From Adiantum capillus-veneris (lineage: Eukaryota; Streptophyta; Polypodiopsida; Polypodiales; Pteridaceae): a stretch of DNA of 64,000 nucleotides. Below the pieces are notes generated by a model. The model did no database searches, was not told the DNA's origin, and saw only the letters and a list, made by a program, of their open reading frames with translations. This document shows positions 11,204 through 21,761 of this stretch, one piece after another. Each line of letters begins with the position of its first letter. Position 1 is the first letter of the stretch. A program made the position numbers and the translations under genes. The stretch covers positions 60,244,023 to 60,308,022 of the forward strand of contig CM043970.1 of NCBI GenBank assembly GCA_014529385.2. The letters are read 5' to 3'.

Positions 11204-11689
11204 GACCCCTTGCTTCATAATTTGAGAGACTCGGAGCCTTGATACTCTCTCTCTCATCTAGAGAGAACACTATGGAGAAATCATTAGAGATTAATCTCTA
11301 GTTGATTAACCTAAATGATAATTAGTCTAATCCTTCTTAATTAGCAAGGCTAGATTAATCTATTTTGTTAATAAATCAAAGATTAGGCCTATGTATACTC
11401 ATAAACCCTCTCTTCATTAATTACTCTCTGCTAATTTTTGTAAATAAGCTTGGTAATGCTAAGCTAGTTAATTATCCTATCATATTAGGACTGAAATTAG
11501 CCAAATTAACCATGAATTAATGGGAAATATATTAATTAAGCTTAGATTAAGTTGAGGTAAATATCAAAGCTGCATTGCACAGTCATTAAGCTAGGAAAAT
11601 TATCCTATGAGTTTTTGAGTAATTTTCCTAATTAATTAGGTAGAATTACACTTTTTTGAGAAAATTAAAGGAGAAAATAATCAAATTGA

Positions 11690-13035
11690 TTCCAAATGTT
11701 TTGAGTTATTTATAAATGGTTAATTAGGTGTTAAGGAACCCGTGATAATTAGGAGAAGCTCAGATAATTAATTTAGCTAATTACTTTAGCATTAATACTC
11801 TGTTTTTAGAGCAAAGTAAATAGGGGTAAAATGATTTCAAATGCTGTGAGTTATTTACTAGTGGTTAACAAGGTGTTAAGAAACCCGTGATAATTAGAAA
11901 AAGCTAATTACTTTAGTAGAAATACTCTATTTTTAGGGAAATTAAATAGAGAAAATTAGTAAATTGCTTTCAAATTATGTGAGTTATTTATTAGTGGTTA
12001 ATTAGGTGTTAAGGAACCCGTGATAATTAGGAGAAGATCAGATAATTAATTTAGCTAATTACTTTAACAAAAATACTCTATTTTTAGAGAAAATTAAATA
12101 GGGGAAACTAGTAAATTGATTTCAAATGCTGTGAGTTATTTATCAGTGGTTAATTAGGTGTTAAGAAACCCGTGATAATTACGAAAAGCTAAGATGATTA
12201 ATTTAGCTAATTACTTTAGCAAAAATACTATGCTTTTAGAGCAAATTAAATAGGGGAAATTAGTAAATTGATTTCAAATGTTGTGAGTTATTTATCAATG
12301 GGTAATTAGGAGTTCAGAAACCCTTGATAATTATGAGAGACTCAGATTATTAATTTAGCTAATTACTTTTGCAGAAATACTCTGTTTTTAGGACTAATTA
12401 AATAGGAAAAATTAGTAAACTGATTTCAAATTAGGAGAAGCTCAGATACATAATCTAGCTAACTACTTTAGCAGAATTACTTTGATGTTAGGACTAATTA
12501 AATAGGGGAAATTAGTAAAATGATTTCAAATGCTTTGAGTTATATATCAGTGGTTAATTAGGTGTTAAGGAACCCGTGATAATTAGGCGAAGCTCAGATA
12601 TTCAATCTAGCTAATTACTTTAGCAGAATACTCTGTTTTCTTGACAATTTAAATAGGGGAAATTAGCAAATAGATTCAAATTGAATTGATTTATTTATCA
12701 GATTAAATGTTAGGAAACTTGTGATAATTAGGAAAAGCTCAAATGAGTAATCTAGCTAATTACTTTAGCAGAAATACTCTGTTTTTTGGACAATTTAAAT
12801 AGGGGAAATTAGCAAATAGATTCAAATTGAATTGAGTTATTTATCAGAGGTTAATTAGATTTTAGGGAGCCCGTGATAATTAGGACAAGCTCAAAGGAGT
12901 AATCTATCTAATTACTTTAGCTGAATTACCCTGTTTTTAAGACAAACTAAATAGGGGAAATTACCACATAGATTCAAATTAAATTGAAATATTTATAATA
13001 GGTTAATTAGTCTTTGGAAACCCCGTGATACTTGC
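11690..13035. repeat. AT-rich minisatellite in the 5' LTR, ~150-bp period, about 9-10 copies
   Basis: A unit containing GAGTTATTTATCAGTGGTTA, AACCCGTGATAATTAGG and TTTAGCTAATTACTTTAGCA recurs about every 145-150 bp, with decay toward the right end. The 3' LTR carries the same array with about 11 units. Confidence 0.85.
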
Positions 13036-13497
13036 GTTACCATCAGAAAATTAGCTCAACTAAATATCCCAGTAAAATTACATTATTTTTAGGAGAAAAT
13101 AAAAGGGAAAGTATAGTAAATTGACCCAAAAACCTTTGATATCAATTTCAAAGGAAGAACACACCTTGAGGAATACATGATAAATATCCCAACCTTAGAT
13201 AAATAGTTTAGGTATGTGTCTTCAATAAAAATAACCAATTCTTGCATAAAATGGACAAGGGAAATTAGGAAATGAATTTATCTAATTTCCAAATAAATAC
13301 CCGAGGTCCAAAACCATTATTGAAGAGTGAAAAAAAATTACTTATAGCATAAATAATTTATAGAAGGAAAATCTCATCAAATCGACTATTAAAGATACCT
13401 ATTTATTCCAAAAATCCTTATTTTTGGGTAAACACAGAAAAAGAAGACTAATCAATTAAGCTTCTAATGGATTAAGTCTTTTTATAAGGCTGCCGAC

Positions 13498-13707
13498 ATG
13501 GCTCCAAAGAGAACCTGGGGAAATCCTCTTACCGAGAAAAAGGATGTTAGCAACAAAAGAAACAAGGCCACTAATGACCATGAGGCTGGGCCTAGCCATA
13601 GGCCGACGGAGGAAGGTTTGCAGACTCCAGCCCAGCTGCACATGGACGATCAGTCCCAAGTGGATTTCTATTTTGTTCATTTAAAATCTTTTAAAGTTCA
13701 ATTTTAA
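13498..13707 (+). CDS. Small ORF (69 aa) inside the 5' LTR
   Basis: A 69-codon frame starts MAPKRT, has a basic patch (SNKRNKATNDHEAG) and ends KSFKVQF. The same ORF, same start and same stop, is present in the 3' LTR at 29869-30078 with six amino-acid differences. It shows no similarity that I recognise. Conservation between two LTRs may reflect only common origin at insertion, so coding status is open. Confidence 0.35.
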   Translation: MAPKRTWGNPLTEKKDVSNKRNKATNDHEAGPSHRPTEEGLQTPAQLHMDDQSQVDFYFVHLKSFKVQF

Positions 13708-14445
13708 GTTAGCATTGCATACGTAAGGTTCGGAAGAATAAACTGGCTAAAAATTGTTTGGGTTAAAATTGGTTGAAATAGAAAAGATATGATTGATCAT
13801 TCTTAAGACAGCTTGTCTCAAGACACCTCCGACTCCTTAGTATAAATTGATGATAATGATTGGATTTCTAGCCACGGATAAGTCGGTTACCCCCATGAAC
13901 GATGAGTTTCTACTCCGTGTCATGTTTTGATGTTTCTACATAAGTTAGGATACCGTTTTTTATCCTAGGGGAGCCGCCCGGTTGTATGGGCAACTGGTTT
14001 GGTGTATGGGCACCCGGAACCTTGGGTGGGGGTTTATCCACTCCGGATTTGAATAACGAAGGGGTGCCGTTTTTCACCCTTAGGTGGTCTTGAGACAGGA
14101 AGAGTACTGGTCATGGTTATTATGGATAATGTTTTGATTGACAGTACCCTATCTTAATTTTAAAGATGTCTGTTTTCTAAAAGAATGCTTTGAATGCTGT
14201 CTTCAAGGAATTACTGTGATGGAACGTTAAAAGAGACCATTATTTTAAATGTTAAAACAATATGATAGTAAGATAAATGAATCATGTGTGAGTGCGGGGT
14301 GGCAAGTAGGGATTGACTAAGGTTGTCAATCATGGACGGTTGGACCTGATTAGTCAGGTAGCTATCCATACCCGCGCACTAAAACGTTATGGAAACTTCT
14401 TCACTTGGAAGAGGAATCCACCAACGGCTGTGCCCTCACATATGT
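13708..14445 (+). other. LTR tail, no gene
   Basis: U5-like LTR sequence shared with 30079-30860. No ORF is supported. The stretch ends at the insertion point of the nested transposon. Confidence 0.7.
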
Positions 14446-14478
14446 CATTAGGAAAAAAATGGACTCTCCATGGGCCTT
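14446..14478 (+). repeat. Left terminal inverted repeat
   Basis: It starts CATTAGGAAAAA and includes GGACTCTCC and GGGCCTT. It pairs with 23951-23983 over 33 bases with two mismatches. Confidence 0.9.
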
Positions 14479-15045
14479 GTAAGAATCCCTAATTTAAAGG
14501 AAGCCTTCCAAGATTAAGGGGGACAAAGGCTTTGAATGGGGCTATTTTGGTAGGGTCTCCTCCACCTTTGACCCATAAAAAGGTAGGGGGAAGGGGGGGG
14601 GGGGGGGGGGGGGGGGTAACCATTTAAAAAGTAGGGAAGGGGGGGGTAAACCATTTGAAAAGTAGGGGGGTAGGGGGTCTTCTCTCTCTACCTTTTTGGC
14701 CAACTTGTAAGTGGCCTCTTAACTCTCCCATGCCACCTAAGCAAATCCGTGGGTCAAAGAGGTCAAAAAATTGACTTTTTTCAAAAACTTTCAAAAAAAC
14801 TATATTCCCCCCTAAAAAGTACCCCCAACATATACACATAATAAAAAAAATATTTTTAAGTTAAATTACTCAAAATTCAACATTTTTTTACTCCCTCCAA
14901 ACTTTTAGAAAATTCCCCCCAAAATTGAAAACTCTCTCTCCTAATCTAAGCTCCTCTCCTACACCCATCCCCCTTACACCTGCACCTGTTGCTGCACCTA
15001 CGCACCCATCTCTCCATCCTTCAAGCTCCATCTCTCCATCCTACA
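14479..15045 (+). other. Left subterminal region
   Basis: No gene. It contains a 24-base G run (14593-14616) and short repeats of the type AAAAAGTAGGG/GGTAAACCATTT, then AT-rich DNA that probably holds the promoter and leader of the transposase-like gene. Confidence 0.55.
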
Positions 15046-17919
15046 ATGCCTCTTGATGACGTGACCAATGTCCCAACAAGCTCTTCACGCGGTAGGTCTC
15101 CAGGGCTTTTCCTACACCTACCTCAAGAGTATGTTCCGACAAAGAAAACATGCTTGGGTAAATTACCTTCAGCCAACGAACGCCGCGCTCAAGGGGAGAA
15201 GAATGTGGATCTCTGGACAGACAGATGCTTGTATCCAAAGGATCCTTCTCTCAATGTTCATCCGTCTTTTACAAACATTCCATCACTGTTGCAATATGTT
15301 GGAAATGGAGAGCAAGGTTTGTTGGGCTACTGCAAGAGACTCAACAAACACGAGATTGCGCGGTCCGAGATCTACTTGCGTCATTGACAGTTGCTCAATG
15401 GGAGTTTCCACAATCTTCAAGCTCAGATGCAAACAGCTACTAGTGCGCTTGAGGAGGCAAAGAGCACGATCACAACCAAGGAAAATGTAATTAAAAAGCT
15501 TGAGGATACTCTTTCACACATGAAGAGTACTGCCATGGGAGGTAGGGTGAGGAAACGAGAGTTGTCCGAAATTCAGACTCTTGCACCATGTGGAGGTGCA
15601 AGAAAACGAAGGGTGACAGCTATGAGGTAACATGTTTTATCCCTCATGTTGTTTAAGTTTAATACGGCTCATCATTGTTGTTTTGGGCAATAGGAACTTC
15701 GTCCAAGAAACGTGCGGCGGCGAGAATGCGTCAGCTAGGGCTACTTTACTTCGTTCTTGTTTCAACAAAGAGGATTTTAATGGGATGCTTGATGCTCCAA
15801 AGGCAAAACACTTGAAAGACGCAATCACTAAGAGAGTTCTTTGAGATTTTTCTAATATTGTCACTGATCTAGATGTTCAGGATATTTGTGATGCTATTGG
15901 GATTAGTACCAAGGGCTATCAAGCAATACATCAAGTGTTAAAAGATGCATTAAGAAGTCGAGGAGTCACGGAAAACCTATTCCCACTTCCTCAAAGAGTG
16001 TAGATTGCCAAGAAGGTGTCAAATGAAGATGTTGTTCACCGATTAGGGGACTACTTGTATATTGAAGACACGATGCCTCTTCAGCCGCTCCGTAGCAAAT
16101 CACAAGGAAGAAAGGGCCGCGGGAAGGGAAGCGGTGTTGTTTCTAATAGTGTGTTGTGGACCGAAGGGTTTGTTTACACCAAATTCAACAATATCTTTGT
16201 GGACTTGATACGATTGCAGCAGTCCATGGTTGTTTTCTCCAATTTGAGTGATGCAGGTTAGTTTAGAGTTGCCTACATGCTCTATGATGCGTCATAACAT
16301 GCATTCTGAGGCTTTATGTTGTTGGCAGTTCTTGAAGGCAAGCTTGTGTTCGTGCTGAAGTTGGATGAGTGTGTAATTGTTAAAGGGAGAAAGTTGGAGA
16401 GAATGAGCATCATGCTTTTGAATGAAGCCCTAGCTTATGCCAAGCAATCTTGCAGTTCGAGTGAATCGACAAAGCCCTCTTTTAGTGTGCAATCAGAGAA
16501 GGATATATGGTGGCTTGGTGCAATTGAAGTTCCGAAAGAGACACATGAAGTCCTTGCATGGATTTTCAGTAGAATTCCGTGGGTCACAGAGGTCATTAAA
16601 GCTCAAATAAACGGTGAGAATCTCATGGTTCCAGGACGTGGGGAGTTTGATGTTGAATGGCATTTAGGTGGTGATCTAAAGACCATAAAGTGCATGCTTG
16701 GATGCAAACAAGGTGCAAATTCTTTACTTCCCTGTCCATTCTGTACGAAAGGGCACAAGACAAGTCGAGCAACTCAAGTGGAAGGTCAGGACGATGATAA
16801 TGATGACCATATAAATAGGGAGTGGCAAAGTTCGGTTCTTTCATGTGATATGCTGCAGGTGCCCAATAGGGATAGCAAAGATCCTGGGTGGAACCCCATA
16901 ATTCCCTTCTCCCTTAACAATGTTCACTTTTGCACATTGCATGCGTTTATGCGAATATTTGATAGGATCTTAAAGCATCACATTGATTATGCTTTCACAA
17001 TGAAGCCCCTTCAACGGTCAAAAGACTCCTTGCAGGGGGTGGAGACGCTCCTTAATGAGATTGGATGTCACCGATCAAGGGTGAACATTGTAGCAGAGAC
17101 TTGTAGGGAGAAGACATATGAGGTGGCACAGAAGGTTTCCATGAATGGAGCCAAAGCACGTCGATTTTTCAAGAAGATGTCAAAGTCTCCAATGCAGGTA
17201 TCCAAGGCAAGTGTCGATCTAGCAAGTGAGAAGCGGTGGGAGTTGTGGAAAGATTTGTGTTCATGCACGACGGACAAAGATCCCAATGTGGAGGTTGCTA
17301 ACCAACGCAAGCTAGTATGGTCATCCTTTCAAAAGGTTGTGCAATTGATGAATCTTTCAAGCACCACCGTTGAGCAACGAGAGGAGTTCAAGAAGGTGCT
17401 TTATGAATTCACAAAGGCCGCTAAGGACGGATGGTCTGAAAGCAAGATTACACACTACATGGTTTGTTTTAACGGACTTCATACATATGCAATGCTTGAA
17501 AATGTAACTTTTCTATTCTCTTATCTCCTTTTTGGTTGTTTTAGCACATTCTCTATGCGCATGGTGCATACTTCATGGACTGCTATGGTTCGCTTGATAT
17601 ATGGAGTACACAAGGCATGGAGAAGTCCCACTATCGAGCAAAAGGAGTCTACTTCAAGAATACTCGGCATGGTGGTGATAGTTCACACTCCAACTACCTC
17701 CAAGAGATGTTTAATTGGTTTTTTAGGCACACCTTTGGGAGAACTCGTACTATTGAGAAAGCAAGAGAATCGATGTTAGCAAAGCAGTTACGCAACGCTT
17801 CCCGTACTGCAGCATCCGAGAAGTGGAAACGCTCGCGAGCGTCCCTCGGCCACGAAGCTTGGCGTGCAACTAAATATCGAAAAGGCAGCGTTTGGGCGTC
17901 GCGTCAGCCGTCCGCATGA
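15046..17919 (+). pseudogene. Transposase-like gene, four exons, superfamily not recognised
   Basis: Four exons join in register: 15046-15626, 15694-16256, 16329-17503 and 17545-17919, with GT-AG introns of 67, 72 and 41 bases. The product would be about 900 residues. Exon 1 ends in a coiled coil and a basic patch. Exon 2 has a helical region, then a basic stretch (QGRKGRGKGSG). Exon 3 has candidate acidic residues in KLDECVIVKG, then EWHLGGDLKTIKCMLG, a CPFC pair and LHAFMRIFDRILKHHIDYAF. Exon 4 has IWSTQGMEKSHYRAKG. An acidic residue, GGDLK...CPxC, and a late glutamate before a histidine would suit a DDE-type transposase with a zinc-binding insert. I infer this; no family is assigned. Stops at 15385 (TGA), 15842 (TGA) and 16001 (TAG) break this copy. 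It lies within the TIRs beside the H3-like gene. Confidence 0.6.
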
Positions 17920-18006
17920 TCCAGGTTTAGTTGTTCAATTCAATTGATTTATTTGAGTTTCACTCAATTGGCCGCATAGTGTGAAAGGGCCCAAATCTCA
18001 AAAAAA

Positions 18007-18017
18007 CCTATTTAAAG
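18007..18017 (+). promoter_or_regulatory. TATA-like box of the H3-like gene
   Basis: CTATTTAAAGG lies about 45-55 bases before the ATG at 18061, a normal TATA-to-start distance. The ATG context (GCAACCATGGCA) is favourable. Confidence 0.5.
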
Positions 18018-18060
18018 GTTGAAGGGGCTCATTTTGTCATCTTCCCTACTAGGTGCAACC

Positions 18061-18917
18061 ATGGCACGAACAAAACAAACGGCTAGGATTGCATATCCAG
18101 AGGGGCCGGATGGCCAACGACTCAAAGGTACAGCAACAGAAGCTGGAACTTCACAAGCTCAAGGTGAAGTCCACACAGAAGAAGCTGGAGCTTCAAATCA
18201 GCATGGCCATCTCTACAGCAGCAAAAGAGAGACGGAAGCATCGTCTTGTTGTCTATTCATCGGACTCCAACGATTCTGATGGCAACAGGGAGGATGAGAG
18301 CGACCAGGGCAAAGAAACAAACAGCCAAAAGCAGCCGTCAGAAGGCTCCGAAGAGACACAAACGGATGAAGATGCCCCATGGGTTGGCGTCCAAATACAA
18401 ACTTAGCAGGCTCACATGTCTATTGGGGGTAAGACACTTCCTAAAGGGAGTGGACCTACACCATCACATCCGGTCGATAGTGAAGAGCACGAATGGAGAG
18501 TGGGTGGAATCCGATTATTAGGTGTTGGAAGTGCCTGTGCAGAAAAAAAAGACAAAGAGCATTGTCTACAAGAAGAGGAAGCAAGCTGCCCCGACTCGTG
18601 CCAAAAATGCACCTCCACGTCGACCTCAGAAGGTACGAAAGCGCATCCGTGCTTTTGCGGAGATTCGACACTATCAAAAGAGCACCGAGCTCTTGATTCG
18701 GAGGGCCCCTTTTGCAAGGCTATGCAGGGAGGTTTTGCAATTGTACAACACTCAGTTTCGGATGGGCGCCGTGGCCATAGAGGCAGTCCAAGAGGCAGCA
18801 GAGCAATATTTAACTGGCATATTCGAGGATTCTAACCTCTGTGCCATCCATGCAAAGCGTGTAACCATTATGCCCAAGGATATGCAGCTTGCTCGTCGTT
18901 TGCGCCATGAGGAGTAG
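18061..18917 (+). pseudogene. Transposon-borne histone H3-like gene
   Basis: The ATG at 18061 opens with MARTKQTAR, identical to the canonical H3 N-terminus. A second H3-tail-like segment (AKKQTAKSSRQKAPKR, 18306-18356) follows in another frame. From 18543 the same frame as that second tail gives [15 protein letters not shown], then the full histone fold: [24 protein letters not shown], a loop of normal H3 length, [33 protein letters not shown] and [11 protein letters not shown], with TAG at 18915. Nucleosomal H3 normally pairs with H4. Nearly all core-fold hallmarks are kept, including the KRVTIMPKD dyad-contact loop. The loop length and lack of a CenH3 insertion argue against a centromeric H3. 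Between the two ends lies a 400-base region in shifting frames with a coiled-coil/acidic stretch and a TAG at 18519, so frameshifts or unrecognised introns are present. It is the second rightward gene of the transposon. Confidence 0.85.
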
Positions 18918-18962
18918 CTTGTAATTAGGCATCAACCTTTTTGTATTTACGGAACTCCAAGA

Positions 18963-19077
18963 TTGGGAAGAATTTGAATACAAGCGTCTTTTGATTCTAT
19001 ATCCCACTCTGTGCATTGTATTGGGAAGAATTTGAATATAAGCGTCTTTTATTGTATACCCCAGTGCGCATTGTATT
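18963..19077. repeat. Two tandem ~58-bp units after the H3-like gene
   Basis: The unit TTGGGAAGAATTTGAATA...GCGTCTTTT...GCATTGTA occurs twice in succession, in the likely 3' UTR of the H3-like gene. Confidence 0.7.
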
Positions 19078-19297
19078 GTTTTAATTCTGTACCATGCAAT
19101 GTAGCACTGGTTCAAGTTTTGTCTACCTTCTACTGTATGTATGTAGCCATTAGCTTGTTATTGTGAAAAATTGCCTACGCTTAGCACCTTGGCTAAGTGG
19201 GGCATGCACTTCCTGATGTATCCATGCTATGTGACTCACTATTGCATGGCAAAAACATCTACAAAGTGTTCAAAATGTCTTGGAATGCCCCCAAGTT

Positions 19298-19371
19298 GGC
19301 TGCCACAAGGGCGTGCATTTGGGGCTTCCAGAGGCCTATGGATGGACATAATGCGCGCCCTTGTGGCAGCC
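19298..19371. repeat. Hairpin 1, 22-bp arms
   Basis: Arms at 19298-19319 and 19350-19371 pair with one mismatch (GCCACAAGGGCG and its complement) around a 30-base loop. It lies between the convergent gene pairs of the transposon. Confidence 0.85.
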
Positions 19372-19504
19372 TCTCCTAGTGCTTTGCTGACACTCTCCAG
19401 AATTTTGACAAGCAATAAGTATGTTTTGTTTGCTTCAATGCTTCAATTAGCATAGATGCTGCTGGAATTCATCCCCCCTTAGTCCATGTCAGTCCTAAAC
19501 TCCA

Positions 19505-19833
19505 GAAAGGGCTTAGATATTGCCACAAAGTTTACTCTTGTGGTTTGTTAATACAACTTTAGGTATCTGGGGCAAGATGGGCTTAAGGTTACCTGGGTAT
19601 CCATGTCTTCTTGTTTTGCAGCTGGGTATTATTGTCTTCTCACTCTGTTTTGTAACTGGATATGCTCCTATTCTCCAAGAAGGGTTTAGATATTGCCACA
19701 GTTTTGTGGTTTGTTAATACATCTTTAGGTATCTGGGGCAAGATGGGCTTAAGGTTACCTGGGTATCCATGTGTTTCTCTTTTGCAACTGGGTATTAATG
19801 CCTTGTCACTCTGTTTTGTACTTGGGTATGCTC
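19505..19833. repeat. Two direct ~170-bp repeats between the hairpins
   Basis: Blocks starting near 19505 and 19679 share TTAGATATTGCCAC, GGTATCTGGGGCAAG and GGTTACCTGGGTATCC in the same order. No ORF is supported. Confidence 0.8.
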
Positions 19834-19853
19834 TTAGATGTGTCCAATTTCAT

Positions 19854-19923
19854 CTGCCACAAGGGCGCGCATTTGCACACTTCATCTGCTGATGGAAAGC
19901 CCTAATGCGCGCCCTTGTGGCAG
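19854..19923. repeat. Hairpin 2, 20-bp perfect arms
   Basis: Arms at 19854-19873 and 19904-19923 are exact complements and have the same sequence as hairpin 1 except for one base (CTGCCACAAGGGCGCGCATT). Confidence 0.9.
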
Positions 19924-20157
19924 CATTGTTTAGGGACTTCCAAGCCCTTTACTAGGCACATACATAACTTTGGAAGCCTAGATATAACAAAGTATACATT
20001 TTTTAAATTTTAATGCCTGCCAAACCCTTTAGTAGTCATAGCAAAAATTATGGTGCTTCTCATACACAATGGAAGCCCAACATATAAGAAATTCAAAACC
20101 TTGCAAGAAAGAGAGTCATAGACAGCAAAAAGTAGTTTCATTTAGGAAATCAATGCT

Positions 20158-21761
20158 TTACATGATATCCGGCTTTTGCTTTAGGATCTTTCTAATTACA
20201 ATTTTCTGGCGCTTGGCCTTTTGGGGTGGCTCCCTGTTAAGTAAAGTGGTTGTGATTTCTTGGGTGTCATTAATCCCTACAGCTTGGTTCATGCTAACAT
20301 GGGCAATAAGGCGCCCACAAAATTTTACACCGAAAGTGGATATTGCAAAATCTTTCTTTACAAGCACTACAAGGTTGGCCGTTTGGGCAAGTGTTGCTAA
20401 ACACAACGCCTTGGAGAGTGAATGGAGAGCAAAAATGTCTTAGCGACCATTGGGAGAGTAGTCGGCATGGACAAACACCACGACACCAGTGGGAAGTGTG
20501 CCGAGGTAGTGAGCAAGTGCTGCTTGAGGTCCGAACGGCGTCCTCCTCCCCCCTGACCGTTACGCCCAGGCGTCAACCTCCAGAACATCCTGCAGAACAT
20601 AGGTTTTCTGAGATATGGCACAAAATTATGATATAACATTAACAAAATCATTTGTAACAATCAAATGTAAGTGAGCATCTATACCTCTTGTCTACGATCC
20701 TCCTCATCGGCATCCGGGTGCAAGTAAAGATCCACGCTTGACTTCCCCTTTGGATCAAGCAAAACAGGTGTTGCAGCAGGTGGTGGTGAATCCACTCTTG
20801 CACGTTCAGCCAAACACATGGCTTGCATGGCCACAAACTCCTCCTCAGAGACCTTGGCCTGCTCGGCCGCTGCCACCTCGGCTTGTGCGATCGCCACCAT
20901 GTTCGCCAAAGTATTCCCCATGGGCAGTAGGAGATCATCGTCATGGGAGGTGGTGGTATCAAGCTCAAACTTTCCATGGGCATCGAGGATGGCGAAACAC
21001 TCATCCATGCAAAGCTCAAAGGATTTCTCCACATCGTGCATAAACACAAACTCCTCCCCACCCACCACAATGGAGGAGAAGTGGGTAATCTCTACCTCAG
21101 GGATGGCATCCCGAGTGGTGGTTCCTTCTGGCGGTCCCGAGGATGAACCGACTGATGGAGAGGCCTCCAAGAGGCCTTGAATCCCTACAGGGTAGGTCAA
21201 GGCAAGCGTCCTCTCCTCTACGGATTAGTCAATGGCCACGGGCTTGGGGTCCTTCACATCAGCCAATACCCCGCCGATCTGCAAGTGAGGTAGCACTACG
21301 TCAGGGCCTGCTGGGCACTCGTGAAGGAGGAAGATCATTATGGCCTGAACAGAGAAAAAAGTGTTTACAATCCTTCCCTTATGCATTGCTCGCACATCAT
21401 CAGCTTCAAGCCGCACATATTGTCCGGTGGGTTGTGCTATGGTGGCAAAGCGTGCAAGCCGCTGATGAAATGGCCTGTCCCCTTGGTAGATGTGGTGGAG
21501 AAGGCCTTCAGGGACCCATTGCCCTGGTCGGTTTGGTAACTCAACAATGAATCTCCCCATGCACGTGGAAATGTATGAAGTAATGTGCTCAAGATATTGA
21601 GAGTGGAGGGTCAAGGTGGTTTCCAAATCGGGTTGGGTTGTGAAAAATGCTTGAAGCTCAGGGCGATTTGCATGCCCAACCTCAGTAAGGAATGCATCTA
21701 AAGCACTAGTAGCAGCCATGTCTTCTCTTTGCGTGATTGGGTATGCTAAGTCTCTCTGCAA
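20158..21761 (-). pseudogene. Unknown leftward gene of the transposon
   Basis: One minus-strand frame from 21761 (or the better ATG at 21719, MAATSALDAF) runs to 20685 with a single in-frame TAA at about 21225. It continues through a GT-AG intron (20684-20590) into DVLEVDAWA and further coding-like sequence with two stops and a frameshift. It ends in a basic C-terminus (EPPQKAKRQKIVIRKILKQK) at 20158, a possible nuclear-localisation signal. The middle is acidic and alanine-rich (AIAQAEVAAAEQAKVSEEEF). I recognise no domain. A TATA box (21799-21809, minus) precedes it. Position inside the TIRs suggests a transposon accessory protein. Confidence 0.5.

Larger units (their letters stand above)
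10729..14445 (+). repeat. 5' LTR, left portion
   Basis: It matches 26851-30860 in order and content: TGTAAGG start, TATA box, ~150-bp minisatellite, a 69-codon ORF and a G/C-rich tail. It lacks about 300 bp present in the 3' LTR, including one or more minisatellite units and a ~45-bp block present near 30125-30170. The remaining ~280 bp of this LTR lie at 23984-24264, beyond the nested transposon. Confidence 0.9.

Noticed and set aside
11690-13035. CRISPR-like repeat array
   Set aside because: Units are about 150 bp with no short repeat plus unique spacer structure. It is an AT-rich minisatellite within an LTR of a plant element.
17545-17779. Unspliced continuation of exon 3
   Set aside because: The frame is open but reads as unstructured sequence, while the spliced frame continues transposase-like sequence to a natural stop at 17917.
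18543-18917. Centromeric H3 (CenH3)
   Set aside because: Loop 1 has normal H3 length and the C-terminus is canonical H3-like. No CenH3 loop insertion is seen.
18061-18917. Ordinary host histone H3 gene
   Set aside because: It lies between the transposon TIRs beside the transposase-like gene, has a long rearranged tail and diverges from normal H3 at many helix positions. A recent capture is still possible.
21143-21550. Plus-strand ORFs opposite the unknown leftward gene
   Set aside because: They are shadows. The minus-strand frame is longer, has a TATA box and continues through a GT-AG intron.
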